A stretch of DNA of 64,000 nucleotides from Lutjanus erythropterus (lineage: Eukaryota > Chordata > Actinopteri > Lutjaniformes > Lutjanidae). The stretch is taken from assembly GCA_020091685.1 (NCBI GenBank), contig CM034599.1:22939928-23003927 (forward strand), given 5' to 3'. Positions 41,201 to 49,021 of the stretch are shown here, in pieces. Under the pieces are notes generated by a model. That model did not search any database. It worked only from the letters and a program-made list of their open reading frames with translations, and had not been told where the DNA came from. How positions within the stretch are numbered: position 1 is the first letter of the stretch; every line of letters starts with the position of its first letter. Made by a program: the position numbers and the translations under genes.

Positions 41201-41856
41201 GAACCTGTGACATACAGTATATACGCAGTAGCATAGCAAATTTGAATAAATGTAATGTGTGATAATACTCGCACTTTGGACAAGATGTTCTTCCTCTTTA
41301 GGTGGTTTATAAATTAAACCAAATCAAACTTTTTATTTGTGGCTAAATATTAGTTGATTTCTGCATTGAATATTAGATGGTACTTAGTCTTTGAGTTTTA
41401 AAGGTAATTTTGGATGTTCAACGTTATTTTTTTATGCGAAATCTCTCATTCCATGCACAACACAGTTTAATTTTTGGTTGTCAACTGGGCTGTAATCATT
41501 TAGATGTGGATATATTATGAAATACACAAGCTTGGCACCACTTTTTGAAAGTTTGATTTAAAATACATATCTAATAATAAGTCCCGTTTCTTTTTGATAC
41601 AAGGCCTTTTCAGAAAACAATTTTGCTTTTTGGCTTTGTCACAGGCAGTATCCTTTTGTCTATGTGTGTGTGTGTGTCAGTCCAGGTGGTGGATCGGTCT
41701 GCTCTGGTCGACGAAGCAGTGTGTGTTCTCAGCTCACTGGAGCTCAGACTAAACGAAGGAAGCTGCTTATCAAGCGACGCAAACAGAGTTCATCTAAGGA
41801 TTAAGGCACTTCAAAACACACTAACGCATATGCATGCAGCATCGAGGCCCTGCTGA
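7084..41856 (+). CDS. FANCC: FANCC gene: Fanconi anaemia complementation group C protein (14 coding exons, 591 aa)
   Basis: FANCC is a helical, non-enzymatic subunit of the Fanconi anaemia core complex. In the known complex it sits with FANCE and FANCF and helps present FANCD2-FANCI for monoubiquitination during repair of DNA interstrand crosslinks. Fourteen exons join with all phases matching to 1773 coding bases and 591 residues; human has 558. Diagnostic blocks in order: QFWLDKAVAWGQ and DTCLH (N-terminus); FLGQFLGRLCWN; NQWIQ; EACVPL; AVVSLWYHNLSSLEEA; IFLVVNDIFR; FETWFL; PLLWLLTFYHHP; and a leucine-rich C-terminal helix. No frameshift or stop interrupts it, and all junctions are GT-AG. 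The acidic stretch in coding exon 11 and the Ser/Gln-rich stretch in coding exon 13 differ from human. It converges on AOPEP, as in mammals. No plus-strand AATAAA was seen within 2.5 kb of the stop (the nearest is 44404), so the 3' UTR end is unknown. Confidence 0.95.
7279..12545 (+). other. FANCC intron after coding exon 1, 5.3 kb
   Basis: A CA-rich tract lies near 7575-7630. A non-repetitive GC-richer stretch at 7625-7870 could be conserved regulatory DNA. A minus-strand piece of a common fish repeat lies at 8900-9060 (the same family as 34110-34320 and 47599-48993). The rest is unremarkable AT-rich sequence. No exon or RNA gene was recognised. Confidence 0.5.
12546..12633 (+). CDS. FANCC: FANCC coding exon 2
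   Basis: Acceptor CCCTCAG at 12545 and donor GATG|GTGAGT at 12633/12634. It encodes SSTTETMKRLPFLGQFLGRL then CWNHYVTVD. The FLGQFLGRLCWN block aligns with human FPTIGQLLAKACWN. The exon ends one base into a codon, which coding exon 3 completes as Ala. Confidence 0.93.
12772..12866 (+). CDS. FANCC: FANCC coding exon 3
   Basis: Acceptor TTTGCAG at 12771 and donor CAG|GTAGGA at 12866. It encodes AVSRKLLFQCLWGLYSEH and ends NQWIQ, matching human LIWCLCCLINKEP and NSWIQ. The preceding intron is only 138 bp. The exon ends in phase 0. Confidence 0.93.
12867..21667 (+). other. FANCC intron after coding exon 3, 8.8 kb
   Basis: This is the largest FANCC intron. It holds a TA-rich low-complexity tract at about 16030-16240. 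At 18245-18780 there is a block that resembles a dispersed fish repeat (its 110-codon open frame has no recognisable product). A copy of the window-start repeat begins near 18876. A short piece of the 47599-48993 repeat family lies at 19485-19520. A pyrimidine-rich stretch covers 20050-20850. No exon was recognised. Confidence 0.5.
21668..21775 (+). CDS. FANCC: FANCC coding exon 4
   Basis: Acceptor CCCACAG at 21667 and donor AAG|GTATTG at 21775. Its 36 codons start RVLCQLATEEDDAAAQTL and end LKVLRK. It aligns with human GVLSHILSALRFDKEVALF through YYPGLLKN. It is in phase 0 on both sides. Confidence 0.9.
21864..21928 (+). CDS. FANCC: FANCC coding exon 5
   Basis: Acceptor CTTTCAG at 21863 and donor AAAG|GTACAG at 21928. 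It encodes MVALLQENSGKSCSCLSNIN plus Q, with a split Arg codon completed by the next exon. It matches the human MVLSLASELRENHLN region. The preceding intron is only 88 bp. Confidence 0.9.
21929..22828 (+). repeat. FANCC intron after coding exon 5, largely repeat-derived
   Basis: At 22040-22265 there is a plus-strand copy of a very common fish repeat whose end reads 'actgatgattaattgactca' and then 'ttgttgcagctgtag'. Other copies of this family are at 23690-24020, 30110-30440, 38510-38785, 44600-44845, 44925-45065 and 52635-52795. The rest of the intron holds nothing recognised. Confidence 0.55.
22829..22993 (+). CDS. FANCC: FANCC coding exon 6
   Basis: Acceptor TTTTGCAG at 22828 and donor CCAG|GTACTA at 22993. 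It encodes CSCDSIVATSEACVPLVTCP and continues to DAVSSAYS. EACVPLVT matches human SRVCVPLITL, and EEFLDAVSSA matches PEFFEAVNEA. It begins and ends with a split codon (phase 2). Confidence 0.95.
23112..23268 (+). CDS. FANCC: FANCC coding exon 7
   Basis: Acceptor TTTTGCAG at 23111 and donor TTG|GTGAGT at 23268. The block AVVSLWYHNLSSLEEAVLSL aligns with human [20 protein letters not shown], one of the clearest matches in the gene. The preceding intron is 118 bp. Confidence 0.95.
23690..24020 (+). repeat. Copy of a common fish dispersed repeat
   Basis: It contains 'aaaatgtcaaaaaattgtga' -like sequence, 'ttagtccaaacaac', and the end 'attgactaatcaattaatgg' with 'tgtttcagctct'. This is the same family as 30110-30440, here with a longer middle part. 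It is intronic and has no coding capacity. Confidence 0.55.
24694..24774. repeat. Tandem repeat, 31-bp period, about 2.7 units
   Basis: Units start at 24694, 24725 and 24756, each opening CTCACAYCATTTGGC. The second and third are separated by exactly 31 bp and are nearly identical over their first 15 bp. It is a small intronic minisatellite with no other copy seen in the window. Confidence 0.8.
25154..26405. mobile_element. hAT-like non-autonomous DNA transposon with 8-bp target duplication
   Basis: The 1252-bp block is flanked on both sides by the identical 8-mer CTCTACAG (25146-25153 and 26406-26413). Read inward, the right end starts CAGGGGTTCCCAAACTC and the left end AAGCATTTCCCAAACTT, so ttcccaaact is shared and the first bases of the left end have decayed. 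An 8-bp duplication and CAG-type ends are typical of hAT elements. No transposase frame remains inside. Fragments of other repeats may be nested within it, for example from 25264. Confidence 0.8.
29181..29207. repeat. (GT)n microsatellite
   Basis: About thirteen uninterrupted GT units. Short open frames on both strands here are repeat translations. Confidence 0.9.
29791..29846 (+). CDS. FANCC: FANCC coding exon 8
   Basis: Acceptor GTTTCAG at 29790 and donor CAG|GTGAGA at 29846. It encodes PKACAQHCSIFLVVNDIF with a split Arg. IFLVVNDIFR aligns with human IFRVVDEMFR. It is a short exon (56 bp), and the next intron is 110 bp. Confidence 0.93.
29957..30056 (+). CDS. FANCC: FANCC coding exon 9
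   Basis: Acceptor CAACAG at 29956 and donor CAG|GTAGGC at 30056. It encodes SILKQTEGPESVKYLIQTF then TSCFLRELALLQHQ. This aligns with human ALLETDGALEIIATIQVF and TQCFVEALE. The exon ends in phase 0. A TG-rich tract (about 29934-29946) lies close to the acceptor. Confidence 0.93.
30057..31792 (+). other. FANCC intron after coding exon 9, 1.7 kb
   Basis: At 30110-30440 there is a plus-strand copy of the common fish repeat starting 'agggctgcatctaatgatta'. From 30850 to 31790 the sequence is unremarkable. No exon or RNA was recognised. Confidence 0.5.
31793..31868 (+). CDS. FANCC: FANCC coding exon 10
   Basis: Acceptor TGTTTCAG at 31792 and donor TCAG|GTCAGT at 31868. It encodes TSVSLKALFPQSPQSVLVPL and LTLPS, aligning with human FALKTYFPYTSPSLAMVLL. 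The exon ends one base into a Glu codon. A (TG)n tract begins about 28 bp after the donor. Confidence 0.9.
31897..31918. repeat. (TG)n microsatellite just downstream of a splice donor
   Basis: Eleven TG units, starting 28 bp into the intron after coding exon 10. Confidence 0.9.
32154..33228. mobile_element. Inverted-repeat element (1.1 kb) carrying a LINE-type tail
   Basis: The left end reads AAAGGGACAGTCCATCCCCA. The right end, read inward, is AAAGGGACAGTTCACCCCAA, so the termini are near-identical inverted repeats of about 20 bp. Inside, at 32831-32876, the minus strand reads as the 3' end of a fish LINE/SINE: CAATTTCCCC, then GGGATCAATAAAGTATTTC, then a short (TTCTGA)n tail. The element may therefore have captured, or been hit by, a retroelement. 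It lies wholly within a FANCC intron. Confidence 0.65.
33741..35262. repeat. Nested double inverted repeat
   Basis: The outer arms are 33741-33992 and 35009-35262, reverse complements at roughly three-quarters identity by eye. Shared blocks include CTGTCCAGAGGG, AGTATTTTCCAA, CATTGTTCTGTCAAAAATA and AAATGTTGCACTAAAA. Between them sit inner arms of exactly 93 bp each at 34347-34439 and 34824-34916 (shared TATAGAAAAAAAAGA and GGCAGAAAATCACACAAA). It is either a fold-back element inside another, or pairs of like elements inserted in opposite directions. A minus-strand piece of the 47599-48993 family lies at about 34110-34320 in the spacer. Confidence 0.75.
35495..35603 (+). CDS. FANCC: FANCC coding exon 11
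   Basis: Acceptor TTGCAG at 35494 and donor CCAG|GTGAGA at 35603. It encodes EMPQEAWRHHLNWLSGSLQR followed by LTEEEEEGDGDGSSST. The first half aligns with human DIPRGHWLQTLKHISELL. The acidic-serine tail stands where human has EAVEDQTHGSCGG and is probably a flexible loop. The upstream intron ends after a poly-A tract (35418-35433). Confidence 0.9.
35604..37950 (+). other. FANCC intron after coding exon 11, 2.3 kb
   Basis: Short A-rich runs lie at about 36460-36640 and 37467-37479. A perfect 9-mer matching the GLI consensus (GACCACCCA) lies at 37405-37413. No exon was recognised. Open frames near 35700-36400 show no known product. Confidence 0.5.
37405..37413 (+). promoter_or_regulatory. Possible GLI binding site
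   Basis: GACCACCCA is the exact consensus for GLI factors. It lies in a FANCC intron. In vertebrates FANCC neighbours PTCH1, itself a GLI target, but PTCH1 is not in this window. A 9-mer has roughly an even chance of occurring once in 64 kb on either strand, so this is weak evidence. Confidence 0.25.
37951..38125 (+). CDS. FANCC: FANCC coding exon 12
   Basis: Acceptor CCTGTAG at 37950 and donor CTG|GTAAGA at 38125. It encodes GHYKVFETWFLLVQCAHWVQ and later PLLWLLTFYHHPTNRG. This aligns with human [20 protein letters not shown] and ALLWLLAFYYGPRDGR, the best-conserved part of the family C-terminal half. The leading split codon is Arg. Confidence 0.96.
38126..39913 (+). other. FANCC intron after coding exon 12, 1.8 kb
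   Basis: At 38510-38785 there is a minus-strand copy of the common fish repeat (it ends 'gttagttgcagccct' at its right). The rest is unremarkable, with no exon recognised. The acceptor TTTCCAG is at 39913. Confidence 0.5.
39914..40129 (+). CDS. FANCC: FANCC coding exon 13
   Basis: Acceptor TTTCCAG at 39913 and donor GCG|GTGAGG at 40129. Its 72 codons start VRAKEAWNHLHPLFIVSARP, aligning with human VQVKAVLGHLLAMSRSSSL. A Ser/Gln-rich stretch (SSPQSQQPSQSP, about 40010-40045) is followed by the helix LLILSLLVNFTVF, which matches human LIRHLLLNFLLW. Two SQ dipeptides fall in the Ser/Gln stretch and a third shortly after. Both sides are in phase 0. Confidence 0.92.
40560..41207. mobile_element. 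Decayed hAT-like element
   Basis: The left end is CAGTGGTTCTCAACTCTTTT. The right end, read inward, is CAGGTTCCCAACCTGGAAAT. CAGNGGTTCTCAACC-type ends mark hAT elements. The flanking 8-mers (GAACAGAC and TGACATAC) agree at only 5 of 8 positions, so the target duplication is lost or the end is misplaced. Confidence 0.5.
41663..41677. repeat. (TG)n tract at a splice acceptor
   Basis: It lies 8 bp upstream of the last FANCC acceptor (TCAGTCCAG at 41685), replacing most of the usual pyrimidine tract. Confidence 0.85.
41686..41856 (+). CDS. FANCC: FANCC coding exon 14 (C-terminus and stop)
   Basis: Acceptor GTCCAG at 41685; stop TGA at 41854-41856. It encodes VVDRSALVDEAVCVLSSLEL then RLNEGSCLSSDANRVHLRIK and a 16-residue tail. 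The leucine-rich helix and the RVHLRIKALQNTL segment align with the human C-terminus (FLDQTLYRW through KLARELLKEL). The tail beyond TL is longer than in human. The acceptor is weak, and an alternative AG at 41680 would not keep the frame. Confidence 0.82.
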   Translation: MVDRSALVDEAVCVLSSLELRLNEGSCLSSDANRVHLRIKALQNTLTHMHAASRPC

Positions 41857-43494
41857 GAACCAAGTACACACACTCTAAAAGAGGTGAGAGTGCATACCCG
41901 CACACACACACACACACATACACACACACACGCACACATTCATTAATGCACATAACCACACAGTGGTGAGTTCATCCTCGGCTCAGGGTTTTTTCAGGGC
42001 ACCTTTGCAGAATGACAAATAGCCGCACTCTTGTGTAGATATGCTGTGGTACAATGACAGGAGTGTGTCAAAACAGCGCGGCGAGGACAGATTATGTGGA
42101 GAGGCTGCAATTATTCGCGCACACACACATAACACAACTACAAGGCCCACAAGGACACTTGAGCAGTGACAGATCACACTGCAAAGAAGCAGCAGCTCGT
42201 ACAACGTGTCCGAGTCCTCCCACTCACATAATTGTCTGACAATATGAATCCTTCACGCTACACATGCTGACTGAAAGACGTTTAGGCATGGAGGACAGGA
42301 CAAGCAGGCACCGGTTATCTCGGTATAATTACTATTTGTGCTAATTTGTGTTCATGTGAAAAACACATTCCATTAGCACTGAGTATATGATAAAATGTAA
42401 TAATTCAATGTGATGCACATTTTCTGTTGAATTATTATGTATGAATATGAATGACTGTCCTGTTTGTTTTTGATCCATAATTTCAAGCACAAATATTTAA
42501 AATTACTGTTGGGGCCTTACATATGAGAATACCCTGCTAATTCCTCTATGTAATATGAAAAATACGTTACTATGTATTTACATTTTTTGTAATGTTTTGC
42601 AAATTGATCCAAATTTTTGACCTCAATCAGGATCATTGGTGTTTAGTTTTAAATTTGGTCAATGAGTACTTGTTATTATTTACCATGATTTGTGTGCAGA
42701 TTTGTATTGACCCTTGAAAGTAAAAAAAAAAAAAAAAGACTAAAGATTGGAGTAATTTTTGGAGTTCCAGTGTAAAGTGCATCTGTTTTCAAGAAATGTT
42801 GTGCAGTCAGATCTCAGCTTAACAATGATCTCCTCTCCGTGCCCTTTGACTGCAGTAGATAGATGTTGTTCTTGTCCCAGCAAACATTGATTGAGACATT
42901 GACTGACTGCTGTTTGAATGTCCAATCAAGTATAATACAGTTTACATTCATTTCTTTAATACCATTTATGTGTATTTTAACAATGGCTGTGGAGTCTTTT
43001 CAAAATTATGATCAATATTTCCTGGTTTGTAAGAGAGGGTCTGACTTGACCATTATGTGGAAATGAGGTCAACAACCATCCTCCTCATAGCCAAGTTGCA
43101 ATTTTTGGCATTGGACCTCAAACATTTGACCAATGGTTGCTTGGATTGATCAGAAGACATTGCAGTCAACACAACAAACACCTGTGTGACCTCTGAGAGG
43201 GAGGATTGCAGTGCAGCATCATCACACATTTGTACACTGTTTGTGCAGAAACTTCTTTCATACAAAAATCTATCATCCAATTTTCTTCACTGGATTTGTG
43301 AGGAAAAATATATACTTGGATTTCACTCAACCTTTTTTATGAATACATTACACAGCCAATGTTTAATTCAGCAATACTCTATGAAATGACGACCTGGCTG
43401 TGATATCTGTACCTTAGTTGCATATAAAATCAGTCTAATAGGCATGGGGTTTTGCTCCCTCAGTCACGGAAAAAGCTTAAAGAAAAGTCATGCA
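41857..43494. other. FANCC 3' flank
   Basis: A (CA)n tract lies at 41901-41938 and an A17-like run at about 42722-42737. No plus-strand AATAAA was seen here, so the end of the FANCC transcript cannot be placed. No other gene was recognised. Confidence 0.5.
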
Positions 43495-44193
43495 TTTATT
43501 TTAAGAAAACATTTTATTTTAGTATGAACATACCAGAGATTTTCACTTATACAAAGCAAAACCCAGACATACAGATGTAGAAAAACCATCATTTACACAT
43601 GTAGAGATGCCTGAGAGTCATCGGTTGTATATTTTCAAGTGTTACAGGCCAGAGTGAAGTAATTTATGTATAAAAACATGATTCACCTGAAGGCATTTCC
43701 AGTCTAAACTCTTAAGAACCAGATCATGGCTTCAGACTAAACAGACATGAACTCACACCTAGACAGCCACACACATACAGAGACTAACTTAAACACAGCA
43801 GCTCAGGTTTCCTGAATGGAGGTGCAGTGTGTTTCTCCGTGAAATATCTCTCTTTTTCCATGATCTGTCATGTTAGAAACGGACGAAATAACATAATTTT
43901 TAACAACAGTAATGCAGTCAGCAACATCACATCTCCCCAAGAACAGCTTGTGTCATTATTGGTCCACACATACACACCAGCTTTTTCTTCAGACTTGAAT
44001 GAACAGAACTGCTGTGCTCTAAAACTTGCCAGTTGGCCTTGGCTGTAGAGTAAGAGCAGTGCAGCCTTCTGGTGTTCACACTGTTGAGCGTTTCTGCAGC
44101 ATCCCCTCTGAGGAAGAGGAAGAGGAGGTTAGCGCTGGACCTCCGTATATCCCACATGCCAAACTCCTGTCGACTCTGTCTGTAGTCGGCAAC
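43495..44193 (-). ncRNA. Candidate terminal exon of the miR-23b/27b/24 host transcript
   Basis: On the minus strand a good acceptor (TTTCTCTTCCAG) precedes 44193. An open frame runs from there for 89 codons (VADYRQSRQEFGMWDIRRSS at its start) to a stop at 43927-43929. Two AATAAA signals follow at 43513-43518 and 43495-43500. The exon lies 1.5 kb downstream of mir-24 on the same strand, where a primary microRNA transcript would be expected to end. The open frame resembles no family I know and may be non-coding. It could alternatively be an alternative 3' end of AOPEP. Confidence 0.4.
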
Positions 44194-44599
44194 CTGGAAG
44201 AGAAAGATGCGTACAGATTTGAGCATTACAGAACATTTGGTAGATGTCTGCAATCCTCTGGGCGAACCGTTGGTATCTACCTAATATGAAGGCAAACACT
44301 AGATAAGATGTGTGTTCGGTCCAGACAAATAATGCAGTTTAGATGTTGTGTGGCGTTACGGAAACTGACCGATACTGGGATTCTGAGGCAGATACCAAAA
44401 GTTAATAAAAACTTATGATGGATCACCCGATATAGTTTTTGAGGAGAATCTCTTAAAATTAGTTAATAAATGATTTTGCCCAAAGAAAAGTACTGAGCAG
44501 AACATCTGAACAGTACCAGTACCCTCTGGTAAACAAACTATGTAATGCAAACATTGTTTCTAACATCGGAGAGCAGACGTGTCTGCTCCAGTTTCTTGG

Positions 44600-45065
44600 T
44601 TAGACTTGCAACAGATTAATTGATTAGTCTAAAGAAAGTTTCCAATTATTAATTTCCAACTCTTTTTCAAGCAAAAATGTCCTTGGGTTTTGGACTGTTG
44701 GTTGGACAACGTCTCTGTGGGCTCTGGGGAAATTATGATAAGCCTTTTTCATATTTGTTGACATTTCATAATTTTTTAGAGTGAACAATCAATTGTGAAA
44801 ATGATCATCACATTAATTGATAGTGAAAATAATAGTTGCAGCCATATTCTTGCTATTAATCTTCTCAATTATAATTTATACTAATACGTATTGTATAGTA
44901 ATTATTAACTGTTTTTATTATTTATTAATCTGTAAATTATGTTGTCAATTATTTAATTAATTGTTTAGTCTATAAAATAATAGACAAATGTCCATTACAA
45001 TTTCCCAGAAACCCAAGGTGACATCTAACTGACTCATCGACAAATAGTTTTAGCAATAGATATGT
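44600..45065. repeat. Two opposed copies of the common fish repeat
   Basis: 44600-44845 is a minus-strand copy ending 'aaaataatagttgcagcc'. 44925-45065 is a plus-strand copy with 'ttgtttagtctataaaataa' and 'tttcccagaaacccaaggtg'. They stand back to back between the candidate terminal exon and mir-24. Confidence 0.6.
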
Positions 45066-45711
45066 GAGCAATAAGCTAATGGAATTATACTCTTTGATAG
45101 TTCAAAGTTCTCTGAAACTCTCCTTTAAATTAATTCAACAATAAAGTATTGTCCTGAAATATAGTGCAATTCATTGTACACCAGTGCACACACCATGGAT
45201 ATGATGAGTATGAGATGATTTTTCACATCCTACAAAGAAATCTTGTAAAATAAAATCCCTAATAACATAATAAATGAGCTTTCAGTTTCAATAATCAAAA
45301 TCAAATGCAGAATCCGTCTTCCAGTATTTTTTTCTTTCCACCCCTGCCCATTTGTGACCAGCATGTATCTGAAGACAAAAAAAAAAACTTTAAAGATGAC
45401 AGCGTCGCTTACCTGCCATTATATCACACTTGATATCATATAGACTTTTAAAGAATTTGAAAAAGAAAATCATCTGTTGATCTTTACAAATCAAGACTCT
45501 GCAGTCTAACAATGGCATAACCATCACTGCTAGAAAAGAAATGTTTAAATTGAAAAATCAAATTGAATTGTGGATGTGGAGAATCATGATAACCCTACTA
45601 ATAACTCAGTTACCCAGTAGAACAGCTTCTCCTGTATGTTATCTGTTAAAAGCAAAGGATCGGCCTGTTGAGACCAGTGCTGGTGTGTTCTGGTTCGGTG
45701 GTGAGTGGACT

Positions 45712-45784
45712 GGACTCCTGTTCCTGCTGAACTGAGCCAGTGGTTCTATAGGACTGATTATCAGCTCAGTAGGCACAGGAAGCC
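45712..45784 (-). ncRNA. mir-24: mir-24 microRNA hairpin
   Basis: Read on the minus strand, the 3' arm at 45718-45739 carries the complete 22-nt miR-24-3p (seed GGCTCAG, ending GCAGGAACAG). The 5' arm at 45753-45775 starts TGCCTACTGAGCTGA, as in miR-24-1-5p, but then reads TAATCAGT, one A more than the human arm. The arms pair over about 22 bp with a short loop. miR-24 is a conserved vertebrate microRNA made from the same primary transcript as miR-23 and miR-27. Known roles include cell-cycle and differentiation control. Here it lies 3.9 kb from the FANCC stop codon on the opposite strand, and 4.6 kb from mir-27b. Confidence 0.97.
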
Positions 45785-47598
45785 AGTCCCAAATCTTTCT
45801 TGCTCATGAAGCACTGGCTCGGTATGAACACATATTTCTTTCCTTTTTTTTCCCCCCCTTTCAGTGTCTGTAATGAAGCACAAAGCAATGCCAGCTCAGG
45901 CTGCGTGTCAGGCAGCGTTCTGCTTTGCCAAACCCACAAGAAACCACACCACTTCAGGTTCAATTAAACTGTGTAGGTTGTTCGATTTCACTAGGTGGTG
46001 AAAGGTGTGGTTGACACGGTAGAAACCTCTCCACCACGATGTCAGCAAGACCATGGCTGGATGGTGGGAGCTATCCAAAATGATTGGTACATTGCTGGCA
46101 TAAAAAAAATGCTGTGGGACTATTTTAGGAGTCTGATCATGAAAATCTAACTGTAAATGCATCAAAATCGCATTCCAACACCTTCTGTGTGAAGCATGCA
46201 CGCGTACTGCAGCACATGAATGAAAAAGTTATACTTTGAAATGTAACAGCTCCCTAAAATATGCTCAGCATTAAAAAGACAATCAGTCAAGTTTAGTTGT
46301 GTGAAGAAGAGAAGAAGGTGTGGGTGGTGTGGGCAGAATAAGTTTATTTTCGGTGTCTTTATACAATGTTGCTTTGTCCTTTGATGTGCAGAGCACCATT
46401 TCCCTCCCATTAGAGTGTAATAAATCACCTTTTAGATACGCGCTCTGATGGCAATTCCTCTCTTTTACAGGCCTTTGATGGTCATTACTCTTTTAACAGG
46501 CCCTAAATATAGGTCTAAAAATGGCAGGCTCCACATGGCCCTCATTTCTAATTCACACATCTGTCCTCGTTTAGTCGCCATTTTGTCGTCGTGAATATAG
46601 AGCGCTATAATACCTCCTCACGGCTCATATTCTGATTTGCCAAAAAAAGACTGACCAGTTCTAAAATACATTTTCAGCCATCTGTCACTGTTTTGATTAG
46701 GGAGCGTTTTGTCCAGAACAGTATAGCTTTGCATTACAATTATCTGGTATAAGAGTGGACTCTACACCCACACTGTAGCAAAGGTTATACAGTAAGTTAC
46801 TTTACATGAGTTATTCTTTGCATGTCATTCAGCTGAAGTTATTGACAGCTTCGTTGTTTGCTGATGAGTGAGGACTTGTTTATTCTGGGAAACTTTTTCT
46901 TTGAAAGAAGCAGAATGGAGGTTGTTGTGTAACAGTTCCAAAACAAATCTATCTTTTGGGACATGTGAGACAGACTGAGATTTATTGATCATTGAGCTGG
47001 CAGGAACAGTTGGCAGTTTGCATTGTTATCTCCTGTTTAAAGCTTATCTTGACTAATTTGGGAACCCTTTCTCAGCACATTCTGTAATGCTTGAAACAAA
47101 GCGTGCAGTGTAACCCAATTGACAATTCCTGCTTTTCGAGTTATCAGTGGGTGTTTTACAGGATCACAGCCTTTTGTTTCTCCTATCTGAGACAAAACAA
47201 TAGAAGCTTGTATCGCGCAGTAAATCCACAGTAGAAACACTAAACTGTGCCAATAATGTGAAACTGACATTCCCTAAATGATGGAAAAATCTAAAATCGT
47301 TGCAGGATTTACATCTTTTGACTCAGTGTTGTTTTCCTTCGCAGTGTAGAAATGTGTTGTGTGAGAATCCGTCTGCTTCATGCATCTCTGTATCTCGTCT
47401 TCCTCAGACTGAGATTAGATCAGAAATCAATACACATCAGCCAGGGGTGCACAGACGGCACTTTTCACTGCCAAAGTGATTTCAACTTAAAAACCTGAGG
47501 CACTTTAAGCGCTTAAAGGATGATTTTGAGCACTGATTTGCTCTAGGCTCAATGTTTTTAACAAGTTACCCTGCTGTATCTAAAACAAACCGTTAAGT
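45785..47598. other. Spacer between mir-24 and a transposon
   Basis: No gene was recognised. The part 46420-46640 looks non-repetitive and contains CTAAAAATGG (MEF2/CArG-like) and a run of homeobox-type TAAT motifs. It could be conserved regulatory DNA, but this cannot be shown without alignment. Confidence 0.3.
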
Positions 47599-48993
47599 TA
47601 AAGGAATAGTTTGACATTTTGGGAAATATGCTTTCTTGTCTTGAGAGTTACATGAGAAGAATGATAAGAGGAAGTTAAAACAAAAAGTCCAGAGCATAAC
47701 CCTCTGTAAAACTACAAGTTGTTATTTTTAAGCTTCAGTTTTTGCACAAATTAACCAAATGTAATGTCTTAATTGATTTGTTACCCCTGGACAGAGCCAG
47801 GCTATCTGTTTCGCCCTCTTTCCAGTATTTATCCCAACCTAACTGGCTGCTGACATAAGCTATAGCAAATTCTCAAATGCAAAAAAGCCATGGCCCAATT
47901 TGAAATCTGAAAATCTTCTGTGGCCAACACAACAACACCGATCACACACAAGGTGAATTGTTCCAGTGATGAGATGTGAAGTATATTTTGGTATCAATGT
48001 GACAGGTCAGCAAATGTGGTAAAAATCTAATCAGATAAATTAACACATAATGTAAATCCCATGGCTTTGTTTTATGAGTTTTTGTTACCTATTTCAAATT
48101 AAAACATAAAAAATACTTTATGGTAATTTCAAACTTGTAAAATTGAAAACTTAAAAAATATTTTATTTAGACTTTGGGAATCACTGAGATGAGCGAGACC
48201 AAAAACTTAGCCAGACTGACATACTGGGTGATATTAGTTTATAGCAGATATATCTATTAGTGCATTTGCCATCCAGTAAGGAAATTGCATTATGTAAATG
48301 CAGCTTTAGCTTTGAATTAGGGATGCACAATATTGGATTATTGCTGATGGCCGATATGCAAATATATTCCAAATCCTGTTGGCCATCATTAAGCCTCTTC
48401 TGTGGTGAAATTAACATGTTACTATGCCTACTCTTATCATGATGGCACACAGGCAAATCCAGACATAAAATTCAATTCTTTTCAAAATGTAAACATTCAC
48501 TGGGCAAAATAAGAAAACTGCTGCTAACAGGTGTTTTTTTTTTTGCTGGCGACTTTCATTCATCACAATGATCAGGATGACGGCTTTTAAAATGAAGACT
48601 TAAATTTGTAGTGTGATTTGGCTTCTCCTCACACAACTAACACTGAGCAAAACATCAGAAATAGCAATTTTGCTATCCGTTTCAGTAACTCCACAGCGCA
48701 GACATACTCATGTTGTGTGCGAATAATTAAATATGGAACTGTCATATATAACTGTCATATTACATAGTTTATCACTGACAAGAATATACTGGACACTGTA
48801 TACCAATATAATGTATCATAATCAGATTTTCCCAAATATGGAAATCAGTGTTGGCCTCAGAAATCCAGCATCATACAAGCTATTCGACATGTGCACATAT
48901 GAACAGATATGAGAGTAGTATGTATCTTCTCATCTAACTCAAAGGCAAGAAAGTGAAAATGCGTATATCCTAAATTATAAACTATTCCTTTAA
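47599..48993. mobile_element. 1.4-kb inverted-repeat element between mir-27b and mir-24
   Basis: The left end is TAAAGGAATAGTTTGACATT. The right end, read inward, is TTAAAGGAATAGTTTATAAT. Further in, both ends share CTTTCTTG and GAGTTAxATGAGAAG. This is a family common in fish; pieces of it also occur near 8900-9060, 19485-19520 and 34110-34320. Inside, 48315-48400 (AGGGATGCACAATATTGGAT onward) belongs to another common repeat. No transposase frame was seen. Confidence 0.6.
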
Positions 48994-49021
48994 AATCTCA
49001 AAACTACACACTACTGTCATT

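Larger units (their letters stand above)
40130..41685 (+). other. Last FANCC intron, 1.6 kb
   Basis: About 40% is the hAT-like element at 40560-41207. A (TG)n tract at 41663-41677 occupies the position of the polypyrimidine tract of the following acceptor. No other feature was seen. Confidence 0.6.

Noticed and set aside
41623..41685. Extension of the last FANCC exon upstream to an in-frame ATG
   Set aside because: The segment spells the translated TG repeat and lies before a usable acceptor. The family alignment starts at the exon boundary.
43927..44253. 108-codon minus-strand frame treated as a protein gene
   Set aside because: The ATG lies upstream of the likely splice acceptor and the protein is unrecognisable. 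It is better explained as part of a terminal, possibly non-coding exon, and is reported as such.
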